Source of the DNA: Streptomyces hayashii
Lineage (GTDB): Bacteria; Actinomycetota; Actinomycetes; Streptomycetales; Streptomycetaceae
Direction: 5' to 3'
Length of the DNA: 38,895 nucleotides
NCBI RefSeq assembly: GCF_024539815.1
Contig: NZ_JAHHIU010000132.1
Span: 1-38,895, forward strand
The translations under genes and the position numbers were made by a program. Of the stretch, positions 22,791-30,566 are shown in pieces (positions within the stretch are counted from its first letter, which is position 1; each line of letters opens with the position of its first letter). The notes under the pieces are model-generated. The model was not told where the DNA came from and made no database searches. It saw only the letters and a list, made by a program, of their open reading frames with translations.

Positions 22791-23552
22791 ATGCCCCTCA
22801 GCCTCACCGTCCTCGGCACCGCCTCTCCGCACCCGGGTCCGGGCCGCCCCTGCTCCGGGTACCTGTTGCGCGGCGCGGGGGCGGAGGTATGGGTGGACGC
22901 GGGGCCCGGCACGTTCGCGGAGTTGCAGCGGCACACGGACCCAGACCGGCTCACGGCGATCTGGATCTCCCACCTGCACGTCGACCACAGCGCGGACCTC
23001 CTCGCCGCCGCCTACGCGTTCGCCCACGGCGGGATGACCCCGCCGGCCCCGATCCCGGTGTACGCGCCGCTCGACTGCGCCCGGCGGCTGGCCGGCTTCC
23101 TGGGCAGGACGGACGTACGGTTCCTCAGCGAGTACCTCGACTTCAGGCCGCTCTTCGACGGGCACACAGTGCGGCACTGGAACCTGCGCCTCACCTCGCG
23201 CGCGGTGGCCCACGACACCGAGGCGTACGCGCTGCGCGCCGAGTGCCAGGGCAGCGTCCTCGCGTACTCCGGAGACAGCGGGCCGTGCGACGCGCTCACC
23301 GAACTCGCCTCGGGGGCCGACCTGTTCCTGTGCGAGGCCGACCTCGACCGGCATCGCGAAGGCGAACACGAGCAGCCCGTGCATCTCACGCCGGAGGAGG
23401 CCGGCGAGGCCGCCCGCAAGGCAGGCGTGCGCGAGCTGTACATCACCCATGTCGGCCCGACGCTGACCCGGAAGGCCGCGACCGCCCGCGCCGCCGCCGT
23501 CTTCGAAGGCCCCACCCGCACGGCGCGTGAGGGCGAGACCATTCCCTTCTGA
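22791..23552 (+). CDS. Metallo-beta-lactamase-fold hydrolase (RNase Z-like)
   Basis: A 253-residue MBL-fold enzyme. The metal motif SHLHVDHSADL contains HxHxDH (61-66), and further ligands are GDSGP (about 163, DS type) and ITHVGP near the C-terminus. VLGTASPHPGPGRPCSGYLL at the N-terminus is typical of the RNase Z/ElaC-like branch of small single-domain hydrolases. There is no exosite insert, so tRNA processing is not certain. A TACGCT hexamer (22778-22783) ends 7 bp before the ATG and no ribosome binding site is present, suggesting a leaderless mRNA. It lies before the GntR operon on the same strand, separated by 164 bp with its own promoter. Confidence 0.82.
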   Translation: MPLSLTVLGTASPHPGPGRPCSGYLLRGAGAEVWVDAGPGTFAELQRHTDPDRLTAIWISHLHVDHSADLLAAAYAFAHGGMTPPAPIPVYAPLDCARRLAGFLGRTDVRFLSEYLDFRPLFDGHTVRHWNLRLTSRAVAHDTEAYALRAECQGSVLAYSGDSGPCDALTELASGADLFLCEADLDRHREGEHEQPVHLTPEEAGEAARKAGVRELYITHVGPTLTRKAATARAAAVFEGPTRTAREGETIPF

Positions 23553-23605
23553 CCCCACTTGGGGCCCTTGCGTCCCGGCAACCTCAACTTCCTTTGCCAG
23601 AAGCA

Positions 23606-23634
23606 TTGACGAAACCCGGGGCCGCTCCTACCTT
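23606..23634 (+). promoter_or_regulatory. Promoter of the gntR-lyase-dehydratase operon
   Basis: TTGACG (23606-23611) and TACCTT (23629-23634) with a 17-bp spacer. The predicted leader (23641-23716) contains palindromic elements suited to autoregulation: CATATATG (about 23657-23664) and ATCCGA-GA-TCGGAT (about 23681-23694). Confidence 0.7.
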
Positions 23635-23716
23635 CAACGCGTCGTACTTCGTACGTCATATATGAGACGCGATATGCGAGATCCGAGATCGGATACGCGA
23701 CTTCCGAGAGGCGCGC

Positions 23717-24400
23717 ATGACCTCTGTGCCCACGCCGATCCCGTCCCGCACGCAGTACGTGCTGGAGGAGATCAAACGCCGCATCCTCACCGGACGGCTG
23801 ACGCCCGGTCAGGCCCTGGTCGAGACCGAGCTCGCCGCGCAGTTCGGGGTCTCCAAGACCCCGGTGCGCGAGGCGCTCAAGACCCTGGCCGGCACCGGCC
23901 TGGTCGTCATGAGCCAGTACAAGGGCGTCACGGTGCGCATGGTGGACGCGGACATGGCGCGCGAGGTCTACGACGTACGCCTGCTCCTCGAACCCGAGGC
24001 GCTCAGGCGGGCCGTGCGCCGGGGAGCCTCCCTGGACGCCGCACGCGAGGCGCTGACCATGGCCGACGAGGCCGACGACACCGCCGAACGGTCCCTGGCC
24101 AACCGGGAGTTCCACCGCGCCCTGTATCTGCCGTGCGGCAACCCGCTGCTCGGCCGGATGCTCGACGAGGTCCGCGACCAGGCCGCCCTGGTCTCCGCCG
24201 TCGCCTGGGCCGCCTCGCCCTCCTGGGAGCGGGAGGCCGGGGAGCACCGCGAGATCCTGCGCCTCGCCCTGGCCGGCGACGCGGACGGCGCGGCCCGCGC
24301 CCTGCACGCCCACATCGCGTCCTTCGTGCACCGGGCGTTCCCCGAGACGGCCGAGGCGGACGCCCTCGAAGAGGCTCCGGCCGAGGAAGGTCAGCAATGA
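23717..24400 (+). CDS. GntR-family (FadR/FCD) transcriptional regulator
   Basis: A 227-residue regulator. The winged helix (VLEEIKRRILTGRLTPGQAL, then AQFGVSKTPVREALKTLAGT) is followed by an FCD ligand domain with a plausible metal set of Asp86, His133 (NREFHRALY), His177 and His199. FCD regulators commonly sense sugar acids, and E. coli UxuR/ExuR-type proteins control hexuronate use. ATG 23717 is supported by GAGAGG upstream. Its stop overlaps the start of the DapA-family lyase by ATGA, so it is the first gene of a sugar-acid operon and a candidate repressor of it. Confidence 0.9.
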   Translation: MTSVPTPIPSRTQYVLEEIKRRILTGRLTPGQALVETELAAQFGVSKTPVREALKTLAGTGLVVMSQYKGVTVRMVDADMAREVYDVRLLLEPEALRRAVRRGASLDAAREALTMADEADDTAERSLANREFHRALYLPCGNPLLGRMLDEVRDQAALVSAVAWAASPSWEREAGEHREILRLALAGDADGAARALHAHIASFVHRAFPETAEADALEEAPAEEGQQ

Positions 24401-25308
24401 GCAGCGTGGCGTTCGAGACCCAGCGTGCGGCCCTGGCCGACGTGGTGGCCATCCCGGTGACCCCGTTCGCCGAGGACGGCGCCGTCGACCGCGGCGCCCA
24501 CCGGGCCCTGGTGCGCCGGCTGCTCGACGGCGGGATCACCACCCTCACCCCGAACGGCAACACCGGCGAGTTCTACGCCCTCACCCCCGAGGAGCGCCGC
24601 CTGGTCACCGAGCTGACCGTCGACGAGGCGGGCGAGCGGGCCGTGATCCTCGCCGGCGTCGGACACGACGTGCCGACCGCCGTCGCCTCCGCCCGGCACG
24701 CCCGGGAGCTGGGCGCGCAGATGGTGATGGTCCACCAGCCCGTCCATCCCTATGTCGCGCAGAGCGGCTGGGTCGACTACCACCGGGCCATCGCCGAGTC
24801 CGTGCCCGAACTGGGCGTCGTCCCCTACATCCGCAACGCGCAGCTGAACGGGGAGCGCCTGGCCGAGCTCGCCGACGACTGCCCGAACGTCATCGGCGTC
24901 AAGTACGCCGTCCCGGACGCCGCCCGTTTCGCGGCGTTCGCGCGGGACGCCGGCCTGGAGCGCTTCGTCTGGGTCGCCGGTCTCGCCGAGCCGTACGCGC
25001 CCTCCTACTTCTCCGCGGGCGCCACCGGCTTCACCTCGGGCCTGGTCAACGTCGCCCCGGCCGTCTCGCTGAACATGATCGAAGCGCTTCGATCGGGAGA
25101 CTACCCGGCCGCGATGAAGGTGTGGGAACAGATCAGACGGTTCGAGGAACTGCGGGCCGCCAACGGCTCCGCCGACAACGTCACCGTCGTCAAGGAAGCC
25201 CTCGCCTCACTGGGTCTGTGCCGGCGTGAGGTGCGCCCGCCGAGCCGGTCGCTGCCCGAGGGCGAGCGGTCCGAGGTCGCCGTGATAGTAGCGGGATGGT
25301 CCATATGA
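24397..25308 (+). CDS. DapA-family keto-deoxy sugar acid lyase/dehydratase
   Basis: A 303-residue class I (Schiff-base) lyase of the dihydrodipicolinate synthase superfamily. Motifs are GNTGEFYAL (54-62), VVPYIRN (141-147, active-site Tyr144) and Lys169 in VIGVKYAV. The DHDPS arginine is absent and the pocket is unlike KdgD (no YQRDN). The coupled IlvD/Edd dehydratase suggests it handles the 2-keto-3-deoxy product of that enzyme, for example as a 2-keto-3-deoxy-L-arabinonate dehydratase or a KDG/KDGal-type aldolase. It overlaps both neighbours by ATGA. The substrate is inferred only from context. Confidence 0.82.
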   Translation: MSSVAFETQRAALADVVAIPVTPFAEDGAVDRGAHRALVRRLLDGGITTLTPNGNTGEFYALTPEERRLVTELTVDEAGERAVILAGVGHDVPTAVASARHARELGAQMVMVHQPVHPYVAQSGWVDYHRAIAESVPELGVVPYIRNAQLNGERLAELADDCPNVIGVKYAVPDAARFAAFARDAGLERFVWVAGLAEPYAPSYFSAGATGFTSGLVNVAPAVSLNMIEALRSGDYPAAMKVWEQIRRFEELRAANGSADNVTVVKEALASLGLCRREVRPPSRSLPEGERSEVAVIVAGWSI

Positions 25309-27074
25309 AGCGCTTCGACGATCATGCCCCGGACGCCGTCGGCGCCACCCCCCGCAAGGCCCCCGGGGAGCTCAGGAGCCACCAGTGGTACGGCACGGAG
25401 GGCCTGCGCTCCTTCAGCCACCGTGCCCGCACCCGCCAGCTCGGCTACCTCCCCGAGGAGCACCTCGGCAAGCCGGTCGTCGCGATCCTCAACACCTGGT
25501 CCGACATCAACCCCTGCCATGTCCACCTGCGCGACCGCGCCCAGGCCGTGAAGCGGGGCGTGTGGCAGGCGGGCGGCTTCCCGCTGGAGTTCCCGGTCTC
25601 CACGCTCAGCGAGACCTTCCAGAAGCCGACCCCGATGCTCTACCGCAACCTCCTGGCGATGGAGACCGAGGAACTGCTGCGCTCCTACCCGGTCGACGGA
25701 GCCGTGCTGATGGGCGGCTGCGACAAGAGCACGCCGGCCCTGCTGATGGGCGCGGCGAGCGTCGACCTGCCGACCGTCTTCGTGCCGGCCGGGCCCATGC
25801 TGCCGGGCCACTGGCGCAGCGAGGTCCTCGGCTCGGGCACCGACATGTGGAAGTACTGGGACGACCGGCGGGCCGGCCTCATCGGCGACTGCGAGCTGGC
25901 CGAGCTGGAGAGCGGCCTCGCCCGCTCGCCCGGCCACTGCATGACGATGGGCACCGCGTCCACGCTGACTGCCGCGGCGGAGGCGCTGGGCGTGACGGTC
26001 CCGGGGGCGTCGAGCATCCCGGCCGTGGACTCCGGGCACGACCGGATGGCGGCCGCCGCCGGTCTGCGCATCGTCGAACTGGTCCACCGCGACCGCAGGT
26101 TGAGCGACATCCTCACCGCTGACGCCTTCGAGGACGCGGTGACGACCGTCCTGGGCCTCGGCGGCTCGACCAACGCGGTGATCCATCTGATCGCCATGGC
26201 GGGCCGCGCGGGCGTCGAGCTCACCCTCGACGACTTCGACCGCATCGCCCGCACGGTCCCCGTCCTCGCCAACGTCCGGCCCGGCGGCCAGAAGTACCTC
26301 ATGGAGGACTTCCACTTCGCCGGCGGCCTGCCCGGCTTCCTCTCCCGGATCACGGACCTGCTCCACCTGGACCGGCCGACCGTCTCGCACGACACCCTGC
26401 GCGAACAGCTCGCCGGCGCGCGGGTGCACGACGACGACGTCATCCGTCCACGGGACAACCCGGTGGCCGGCGAGGGCGGGGTCGCCGTGCTGCGGGGCAA
26501 CCTCTGCCCGGACGGCGCGGTCATCAAGCACATCGCCGCCGAGCCCCACCTGCTCAAGCACACCGGTCCCGCGGTCGTCTTCGACGACTACCGGACCATG
26601 CAGCGCACCATCAACGACCCCGGGCTGGGGATCACCGCCGACACCGTCCTGGTCCTGCGGGGCTCCGGCCCCAAGGGCGGCCCGGGCATGCCCGAGTACG
26701 GCATGCTGCCCATCCCCGACCACCTCCTCAAGCAGGGGGTGCGGGACATGGTGCGCATCTCCGACGCCCGGATGAGCGGGACGAGTTACGGCGCGTGCGT
26801 GCTGCACGTGGCACCCGAGTCGTACGTCGGCGGGCCCCTCGCCCTGGTCCGCACCGGAGACTCGATCACCCTCGACGTCGAGGCCCGCTCCCTGCAACTC
26901 CATGTGGACGACGAGGAGCTGGAGCGGCGCAGAGCCGGGTGGACGCCGCCGCCGGCCCGGTACGAACGCGGCTACGGCGCGCTCTACAACGAACAGATCA
27001 CCCAGGCCGACACCGGCTGCGACTTCGAGTTCCTGGCCCGCCCGGGCAAGGTCGCGGACCCCTACGCGGGCTGA
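25305..27074 (+). CDS. IlvD/Edd-family sugar-acid dehydratase (L-arabinonate dehydratase-like)
   Basis: A 589-residue Fe-S dehydratase. Cys71 (NPCH), Cys139 (GGCDKSTPAL) and Cys212 (GHCMTMGTAS) are the expected [2Fe-2S] ligands. Their spacing of 68 and 73 residues equals that of Rhizobium L-arabinonate dehydratase as I remember it. RISDARMSGTSYG (about 485-497) holds the catalytic serine. It therefore belongs to the pentonate/hexonate branch rather than to branched-chain amino-acid IlvD. Start ATG 25305 overlaps the upstream stop (ATGA); ATG 25296 is an alternative. In a pectin locus the substrate could be arabinonate (arabinan side chains), galactonate or an aldarate. Confidence 0.88.
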   Translation: MKRFDDHAPDAVGATPRKAPGELRSHQWYGTEGLRSFSHRARTRQLGYLPEEHLGKPVVAILNTWSDINPCHVHLRDRAQAVKRGVWQAGGFPLEFPVSTLSETFQKPTPMLYRNLLAMETEELLRSYPVDGAVLMGGCDKSTPALLMGAASVDLPTVFVPAGPMLPGHWRSEVLGSGTDMWKYWDDRRAGLIGDCELAELESGLARSPGHCMTMGTASTLTAAAEALGVTVPGASSIPAVDSGHDRMAAAAGLRIVELVHRDRRLSDILTADAFEDAVTTVLGLGGSTNAVIHLIAMAGRAGVELTLDDFDRIARTVPVLANVRPGGQKYLMEDFHFAGGLPGFLSRITDLLHLDRPTVSHDTLREQLAGARVHDDDVIRPRDNPVAGEGGVAVLRGNLCPDGAVIKHIAAEPHLLKHTGPAVVFDDYRTMQRTINDPGLGITADTVLVLRGSGPKGGPGMPEYGMLPIPDHLLKQGVRDMVRISDARMSGTSYGACVLHVAPESYVGGPLALVRTGDSITLDVEARSLQLHVDDEELERRRAGWTPPPARYERGYGALYNEQITQADTGCDFEFLARPGKVADPYAG

Positions 27075-27110
27075 CCGCCGCCGCTCGGGGGCGCACACGC
27101 CTGCCCGTGC

Positions 27111-27124
27111 AGAAAGCGCTTCAC
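27111..27124. promoter_or_regulatory. LacI-type operator upstream of the ABC permease operon
   Basis: AGAAAGCGCTTCAC has the AAnCGnTT core of LacI-family operators, here the perfect palindrome AAGCGCTT (27114-27121). It lies 37 bp past the dehydratase stop and 248 bp before the permease gene. Confidence 0.55.
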
Positions 27125-27371
27125 CCGTACGACAGCACGAGACGAGCGACAGCTCGACGCACACCACGGCCCGACGCACACGACAGCAGGACACGAGCGA
27201 CAGCAGGACACGACGGCAGTCCGGCGCACGCGCGCTCGCGACGTACGGCGCACGCGCACCCACGACGTACGGCGCACCCGAACGCGCACCGCACCGAAAG
27301 ACGCACCGGACGCACCGGACGCACCAACGCACCGAGAGACGCACCAGACGCACCGAGAACGGAGAACAGTC
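27125..27371 (+). other. T-poor, repeat-rich leader before the ABC permease genes
   Basis: No credible gene is seen in this 247-bp stretch. From about 27150 the + strand contains only a handful of T residues. It is built of degenerate short repeats: GCGACAGCAGGACACGA twice (about 27190-27225), CGACGTACGGCGCAC twice, and several GACGCACC units up to 27355. The strand bias predicts an unstructured, long 5' leader rather than coding sequence. Confidence 0.6.
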
Positions 27372-28307
27372 ATGGCCCAAGCCGCAGCGGTGGCGAAACC
27401 GCCGGCGCCGCCCCGGCGGCGCCGTGCCTCCGCCACGCCCCGCAGGCTGCCGTACCTGCTGATCGCGCCGGCGGCACTGCTGATGCTGGGCTTCATCGCC
27501 TACCCGGTCGTCAGCGTCTTCTACTACAGCCTGCAGAACTTCAACCCCACCAAACCGTGGCGCAACGGCTACGCGGGCTTCGACAACTTCGTCCAGATCT
27601 TCACCAAGGACCCGCAGTTCTGGGACACGCTGACCTTCAGCGCGAAGTGGGTGTTCGTCGAGGTCGGACTGCAGCTGCTGTTCGGTCTGGCGCTGGCGCT
27701 GATCGTCAACCAGACCTTCGCCGGCCGTGCGCTCGGCCGTGCGCTGGTGTTCTCGCCCTGGGCCGTCTCGGGCGTGCTGACCTCCGCGATCTGGGTGCTG
27801 CTCTACAACTCCCAGACCGGCGTCACCCGTTACCTCGCGGACCTGGGGATCGGCGAGTACGGCTCCAGCTGGCTGTCGGACACCTCCACCGTCTTCCCGG
27901 CGGTGATCGTCGCCGACCTGTGGCGTGGCGTCCCCTTCTTCGCGATCCTCATCCTCGCCGACCTCCAGTCCGTCTCCAAGGACCTGTACGAGGCCGCCGA
28001 GGTCGACGGAGCGAGCCGGATCAAGCAGTTCTGGCACATCACCCTGCCCCACCTGAAGGACGCCATCGTCCTGTCCACGCTGCTGCGCGCGGTGTGGGAG
28101 TTCAACAACGTCGACCTGCTGTACACGCTCACCGGCGGCGGCCCCGCGGGAGAGACCACCACCCTCCCGCTCTACATCGCCAACACCAGCGTCGACGCCC
28201 ACAACTTCGGCTACGCGTCCGCCCTCACCACGGTCGCGTTCGTGATCCTGCTCTTCTGCTCGATGGTCTATCTGCGGCTGAGCAAGTTCGGAGGAGGCGA
28301 CAAGTGA
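27372..28307 (+). CDS. Carbohydrate ABC transporter permease, MalF/UgpA type (CUT1)
   Basis: A 311-residue inner-membrane subunit with six predicted transmembrane segments after a basic N-terminal tail. The ATPase-contacting EAA loop is LYEAAEVDGASRIKQFWHIT (about residues 211-230), followed by LP. ATG 27372 has GGAGA 5-10 bp upstream. It overlaps the next permease by GTGA. With the lipoprotein at 35161 it probably imports pectin-derived oligo- or monosaccharides. No ATPase gene is nearby; Streptomyces CUT1 systems typically share the MsiK ATPase. A LacI-type operator upstream suggests substrate induction. Confidence 0.92.
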   Translation: MAQAAAVAKPPAPPRRRRASATPRRLPYLLIAPAALLMLGFIAYPVVSVFYYSLQNFNPTKPWRNGYAGFDNFVQIFTKDPQFWDTLTFSAKWVFVEVGLQLLFGLALALIVNQTFAGRALGRALVFSPWAVSGVLTSAIWVLLYNSQTGVTRYLADLGIGEYGSSWLSDTSTVFPAVIVADLWRGVPFFAILILADLQSVSKDLYEAAEVDGASRIKQFWHITLPHLKDAIVLSTLLRAVWEFNNVDLLYTLTGGGPAGETTTLPLYIANTSVDAHNFGYASALTTVAFVILLFCSMVYLRLSKFGGGDK

Positions 28308-29203
28308 TCACCGAGGAGGCCACCGAGGTCGCGCCCGTCCCCGTGCGCGAGCCCGCCGCACCCGACCGCCGCCCGTCCCGGCACAAGCGTGCCTGGGACG
28401 AGGCCCCCCGCTGGCAGATCTACCTCCCGCTGGGGATCTACCTGGTCTTCACCCTCGTCCCCTTCTACTGGATCCTGCTGTTCGCGCTCCGCCCGGCCGG
28501 CTCGACCTCGCTCGTGCCGTGGCCGATGACGTTCGACCACTTCGAGAAGGTCTGGAACGAGCGCGACTTCGGGATCTACTTCCAGAACAGCGTGATCACC
28601 GGCGTGGCCACCCTGCTGCTCACCACCGGGGTCGCCCTGGCCGGCGGCTACGCCCTCGCCCGCTTCGACTTCAGGATCAAGCGCGGGTTCATGCTCGCCC
28701 TGCTGTGCACCCAGTTCGTGCCGGGCGCGCTGCTCCTCGTGCCGCTCTTCCAGATCTTCGCCGAGCTGAAGATGATCAACTCGCTGGCCAGCGTCATCAT
28801 CGCCGAGACGGTCTTCCAGCTGCCCCTGTCGATGATCCTGATCAGCGGCTTCATCCGGAACGTCCCCTACTCCCTGGAGGAGGCCGCCTGGGTCGACGGC
28901 TGCGGCCGGCTCACCGCCTTCCGCATCGTCGTGCTGCCGCTGCTGCGGCCCGGGCTGATCGCCGTCGGCTCCTTTGCGTTCGTGCACGCCTGGAACCACT
29001 TCCTCTTCGCCCTGATGTTCCTGTCCGACCAGACCAAGCAGACGATCCCGGTCGGCCTGAACACCCTGATGAGCGCCGACAGCGTCGACCTGGGCGCACT
29101 GGCCGCGGGCGGCATCATCGCCGCCGTCCCCGTGGTGATCGTCTTCGCGTTCATCCAGAAGTGGCTGATCACCGGCTTCAGTGCGGGGGCGGTGAAGGGA
29201 TGA
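28304..29203 (+). CDS. Carbohydrate ABC transporter permease, MalG/UgpE type (CUT1)
   Basis: A 299-residue partner permease with six transmembrane segments and the EAA loop EEAAWVDGCGRLTAFRIVVL followed by PLLRPGL. It has a polar N-terminal extension of about 35 residues (EEATEVAPVPVREPAAPDRR). GTG 28304 overlaps the upstream stop by GTGA, so the two permeases are made in step. The stop overlaps ATG 29200 of a small ORF. Transported sugar is inferred from the locus, not from sequence. Confidence 0.92.
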   Translation: MITEEATEVAPVPVREPAAPDRRPSRHKRAWDEAPRWQIYLPLGIYLVFTLVPFYWILLFALRPAGSTSLVPWPMTFDHFEKVWNERDFGIYFQNSVITGVATLLLTTGVALAGGYALARFDFRIKRGFMLALLCTQFVPGALLLVPLFQIFAELKMINSLASVIIAETVFQLPLSMILISGFIRNVPYSLEEAAWVDGCGRLTAFRIVVLPLLRPGLIAVGSFAFVHAWNHFLFALMFLSDQTKQTIPVGLNTLMSADSVDLGALAAGGIIAAVPVVIVFAFIQKWLITGFSAGAVKG

Positions 29204-29400
29204 ACGACCCTCGGAGCGCCGTCGTCACCGCCACCTCCGCCGCCGTACCGGCGGGAGTCCGCCGGGCCCCCGGCGGGGGCCGCGGGGGCGGACCCACGGC
29301 GGCGGCCGGCCGGACGCCTACCCTGCATCAAAAGATCTACGGCGCCGCGGTGACCGACCGCGAGGCGGCACGCGGCGCGGGCGCAGGGAGGATCCCATGA
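29200..29400 (+). CDS. Possible 66-residue bridging ORF between permease and oxidoreductase
   Basis: ATG 29200 overlaps the permease stop (ATGA) and its own TGA overlaps the ATG of the Gfo/Idh/MocA gene at 29397-29400. The frame therefore links the two genes by coupling at both ends. The product is Gly/Ala/Arg-rich with no recognisable domain (contains TPTLHQKIYGAAVTDREAAR). It may be a real small protein, a translational relay, or chance. A TACCCT hexamer near 29319 could instead be an internal -10. Confidence 0.35.
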   Translation: MNDPRSAVVTATSAAVPAGVRRAPGGGRGGGPTAAAGRTPTLHQKIYGAAVTDREAARGAGAGRIP

Positions 29401-30566
29401 ACACCTCGGACACCGCCGTCCCCATCGTCCTCGCGGGCGCGCGCGGCCACGGCCGCTGGCACCTGGACAACATCCGCAGGCTCCAGGACAAGGGCATCGT
29501 CCGGCTCGCGGGCGTCTGCGAGCTGACCCCGCTGACCCCGGCCGAGATCCCCGCGGGCCTCGGCGCGCCCGAGCAGTCCGCCGACTTCGGCGCCCTGCTG
29601 GAGACGACCGGCGCCCGCGTCGCCGTCGTCTGCACCCCGATCCCCACCCACACCGACCTCGCGCTGATCGCGGCCGCCAAGGGCGTGCACCTGCTCCTGG
29701 AGAAGCCGCCCGCCCCGTCCTACGCCGAGTTCCGCCGGATGGCCGACGGGGTCGCGCGGGCCGGCGTGGCCTGCCAGATCGGCTTCCAGTCGCTGGGCTC
29801 GCACGCCGTGCCCGCGATCCGCACGCTGATCGAGGACGACGCGATCGGCGAGGTGACCGGGGTCGGCGGCGCCGGCGCCTGGGCGCGCGCCCGGACGTAC
29901 TACCGAAGGGCGCCCTGGGCGGGCCGGCGGCGGCTGAACGGCGTCGACGTGATCGACGGAGCGCTCACCAACCCGCTGGCGCACGCCGTCGCCACCGCCC
30001 TGGCACTGGCCGGCGCCACCCGCGCCGAGGACGTCACCGGCATCGAGACCGAGCTGGCGCACGCCAACGCCATCGAGTCCGACGACACCTCCTGCGTCCG
30101 GGTCAGCACCGCCGACGGCCGGCCCGTCGTCGTCGCGGCGACGCTGTGCGCCGAGGACCCGGACGACCCGTACGTCGTCGTCCACGGCAGCCGAGGCCGG
30201 ATCACCTACTGGTACAAGCAGGACCGTGTGCTGCTCCAGCGGGCCGGCCACGGCCCCGAGGAGTTCGAGTACGGCAGCACCGACCTGCTGGAGAACCTCG
30301 TCGAGCACCTCACCGACGGGACGCCGCTGCTCGTCCCGCCCGCCGCGACCGAGTCGTTCATGCGGGTCGTGGAGGCGATCCGGACGGCCCCCGACCCGGT
30401 GCAGCTGCCCGAGGAGGCCTGGCGCCTGCTGCCCGACGAGGACCGGCGCGTCGTCCCCGGTATCGACGGTCTGGTCGCGGCCGCCGCCGACACCCTGTGC
30501 CTCTACTCCGAACTGGGCGCCCCCTGGGCGTTCCCGACCGCGCATCCGAAAGAGGTGAGCCCCTGA
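29397..30566 (+). CDS. Gfo/Idh/MocA-family NAD(P)-dependent oxidoreductase
   Basis: A 389-residue dehydrogenase. A Rossmann N-terminus (PIVLAGARGHGRWHLDNIRR), the cofactor/catalytic motif EKPPAPS (102-108) and the C-terminal alpha/beta substrate domain (TYYRRAPWAGRRRLNGVDVI, then DGAL) are present. The glycine-rich loop reads GARGHG, typical of the group found next to PmoA-like genes. It overlaps the DUF6807 gene by TGATG. In carbohydrate loci such enzymes act on sugars, sugar acids or lactones; the exact substrate is unknown. Confidence 0.88.
   Translation: MNTSDTAVPIVLAGARGHGRWHLDNIRRLQDKGIVRLAGVCELTPLTPAEIPAGLGAPEQSADFGALLETTGARVAVVCTPIPTHTDLALIAAAKGVHLLLEKPPAPSYAEFRRMADGVARAGVACQIGFQSLGSHAVPAIRTLIEDDAIGEVTGVGGAGAWARARTYYRRAPWAGRRRLNGVDVIDGALTNPLAHAVATALALAGATRAEDVTGIETELAHANAIESDDTSCVRVSTADGRPVVVAATLCAEDPDDPYVVVHGSRGRITYWYKQDRVLLQRAGHGPEEFEYGSTDLLENLVEHLTDGTPLLVPPAATESFMRVVEAIRTAPDPVQLPEEAWRLLPDEDRRVVPGIDGLVAAAADTLCLYSELGAPWAFPTAHPKEVSP

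Noticed and set aside
25077..25316. GAAGCGCTTC palindromes at 25081-25090 and 25307-25316 as further LacI sites
   Set aside because: Both lie within coding sequence (codons such as AAG CGC TTC) and not at a transcription start, so they are not counted with the sites at unit boundaries, although the core is the same.
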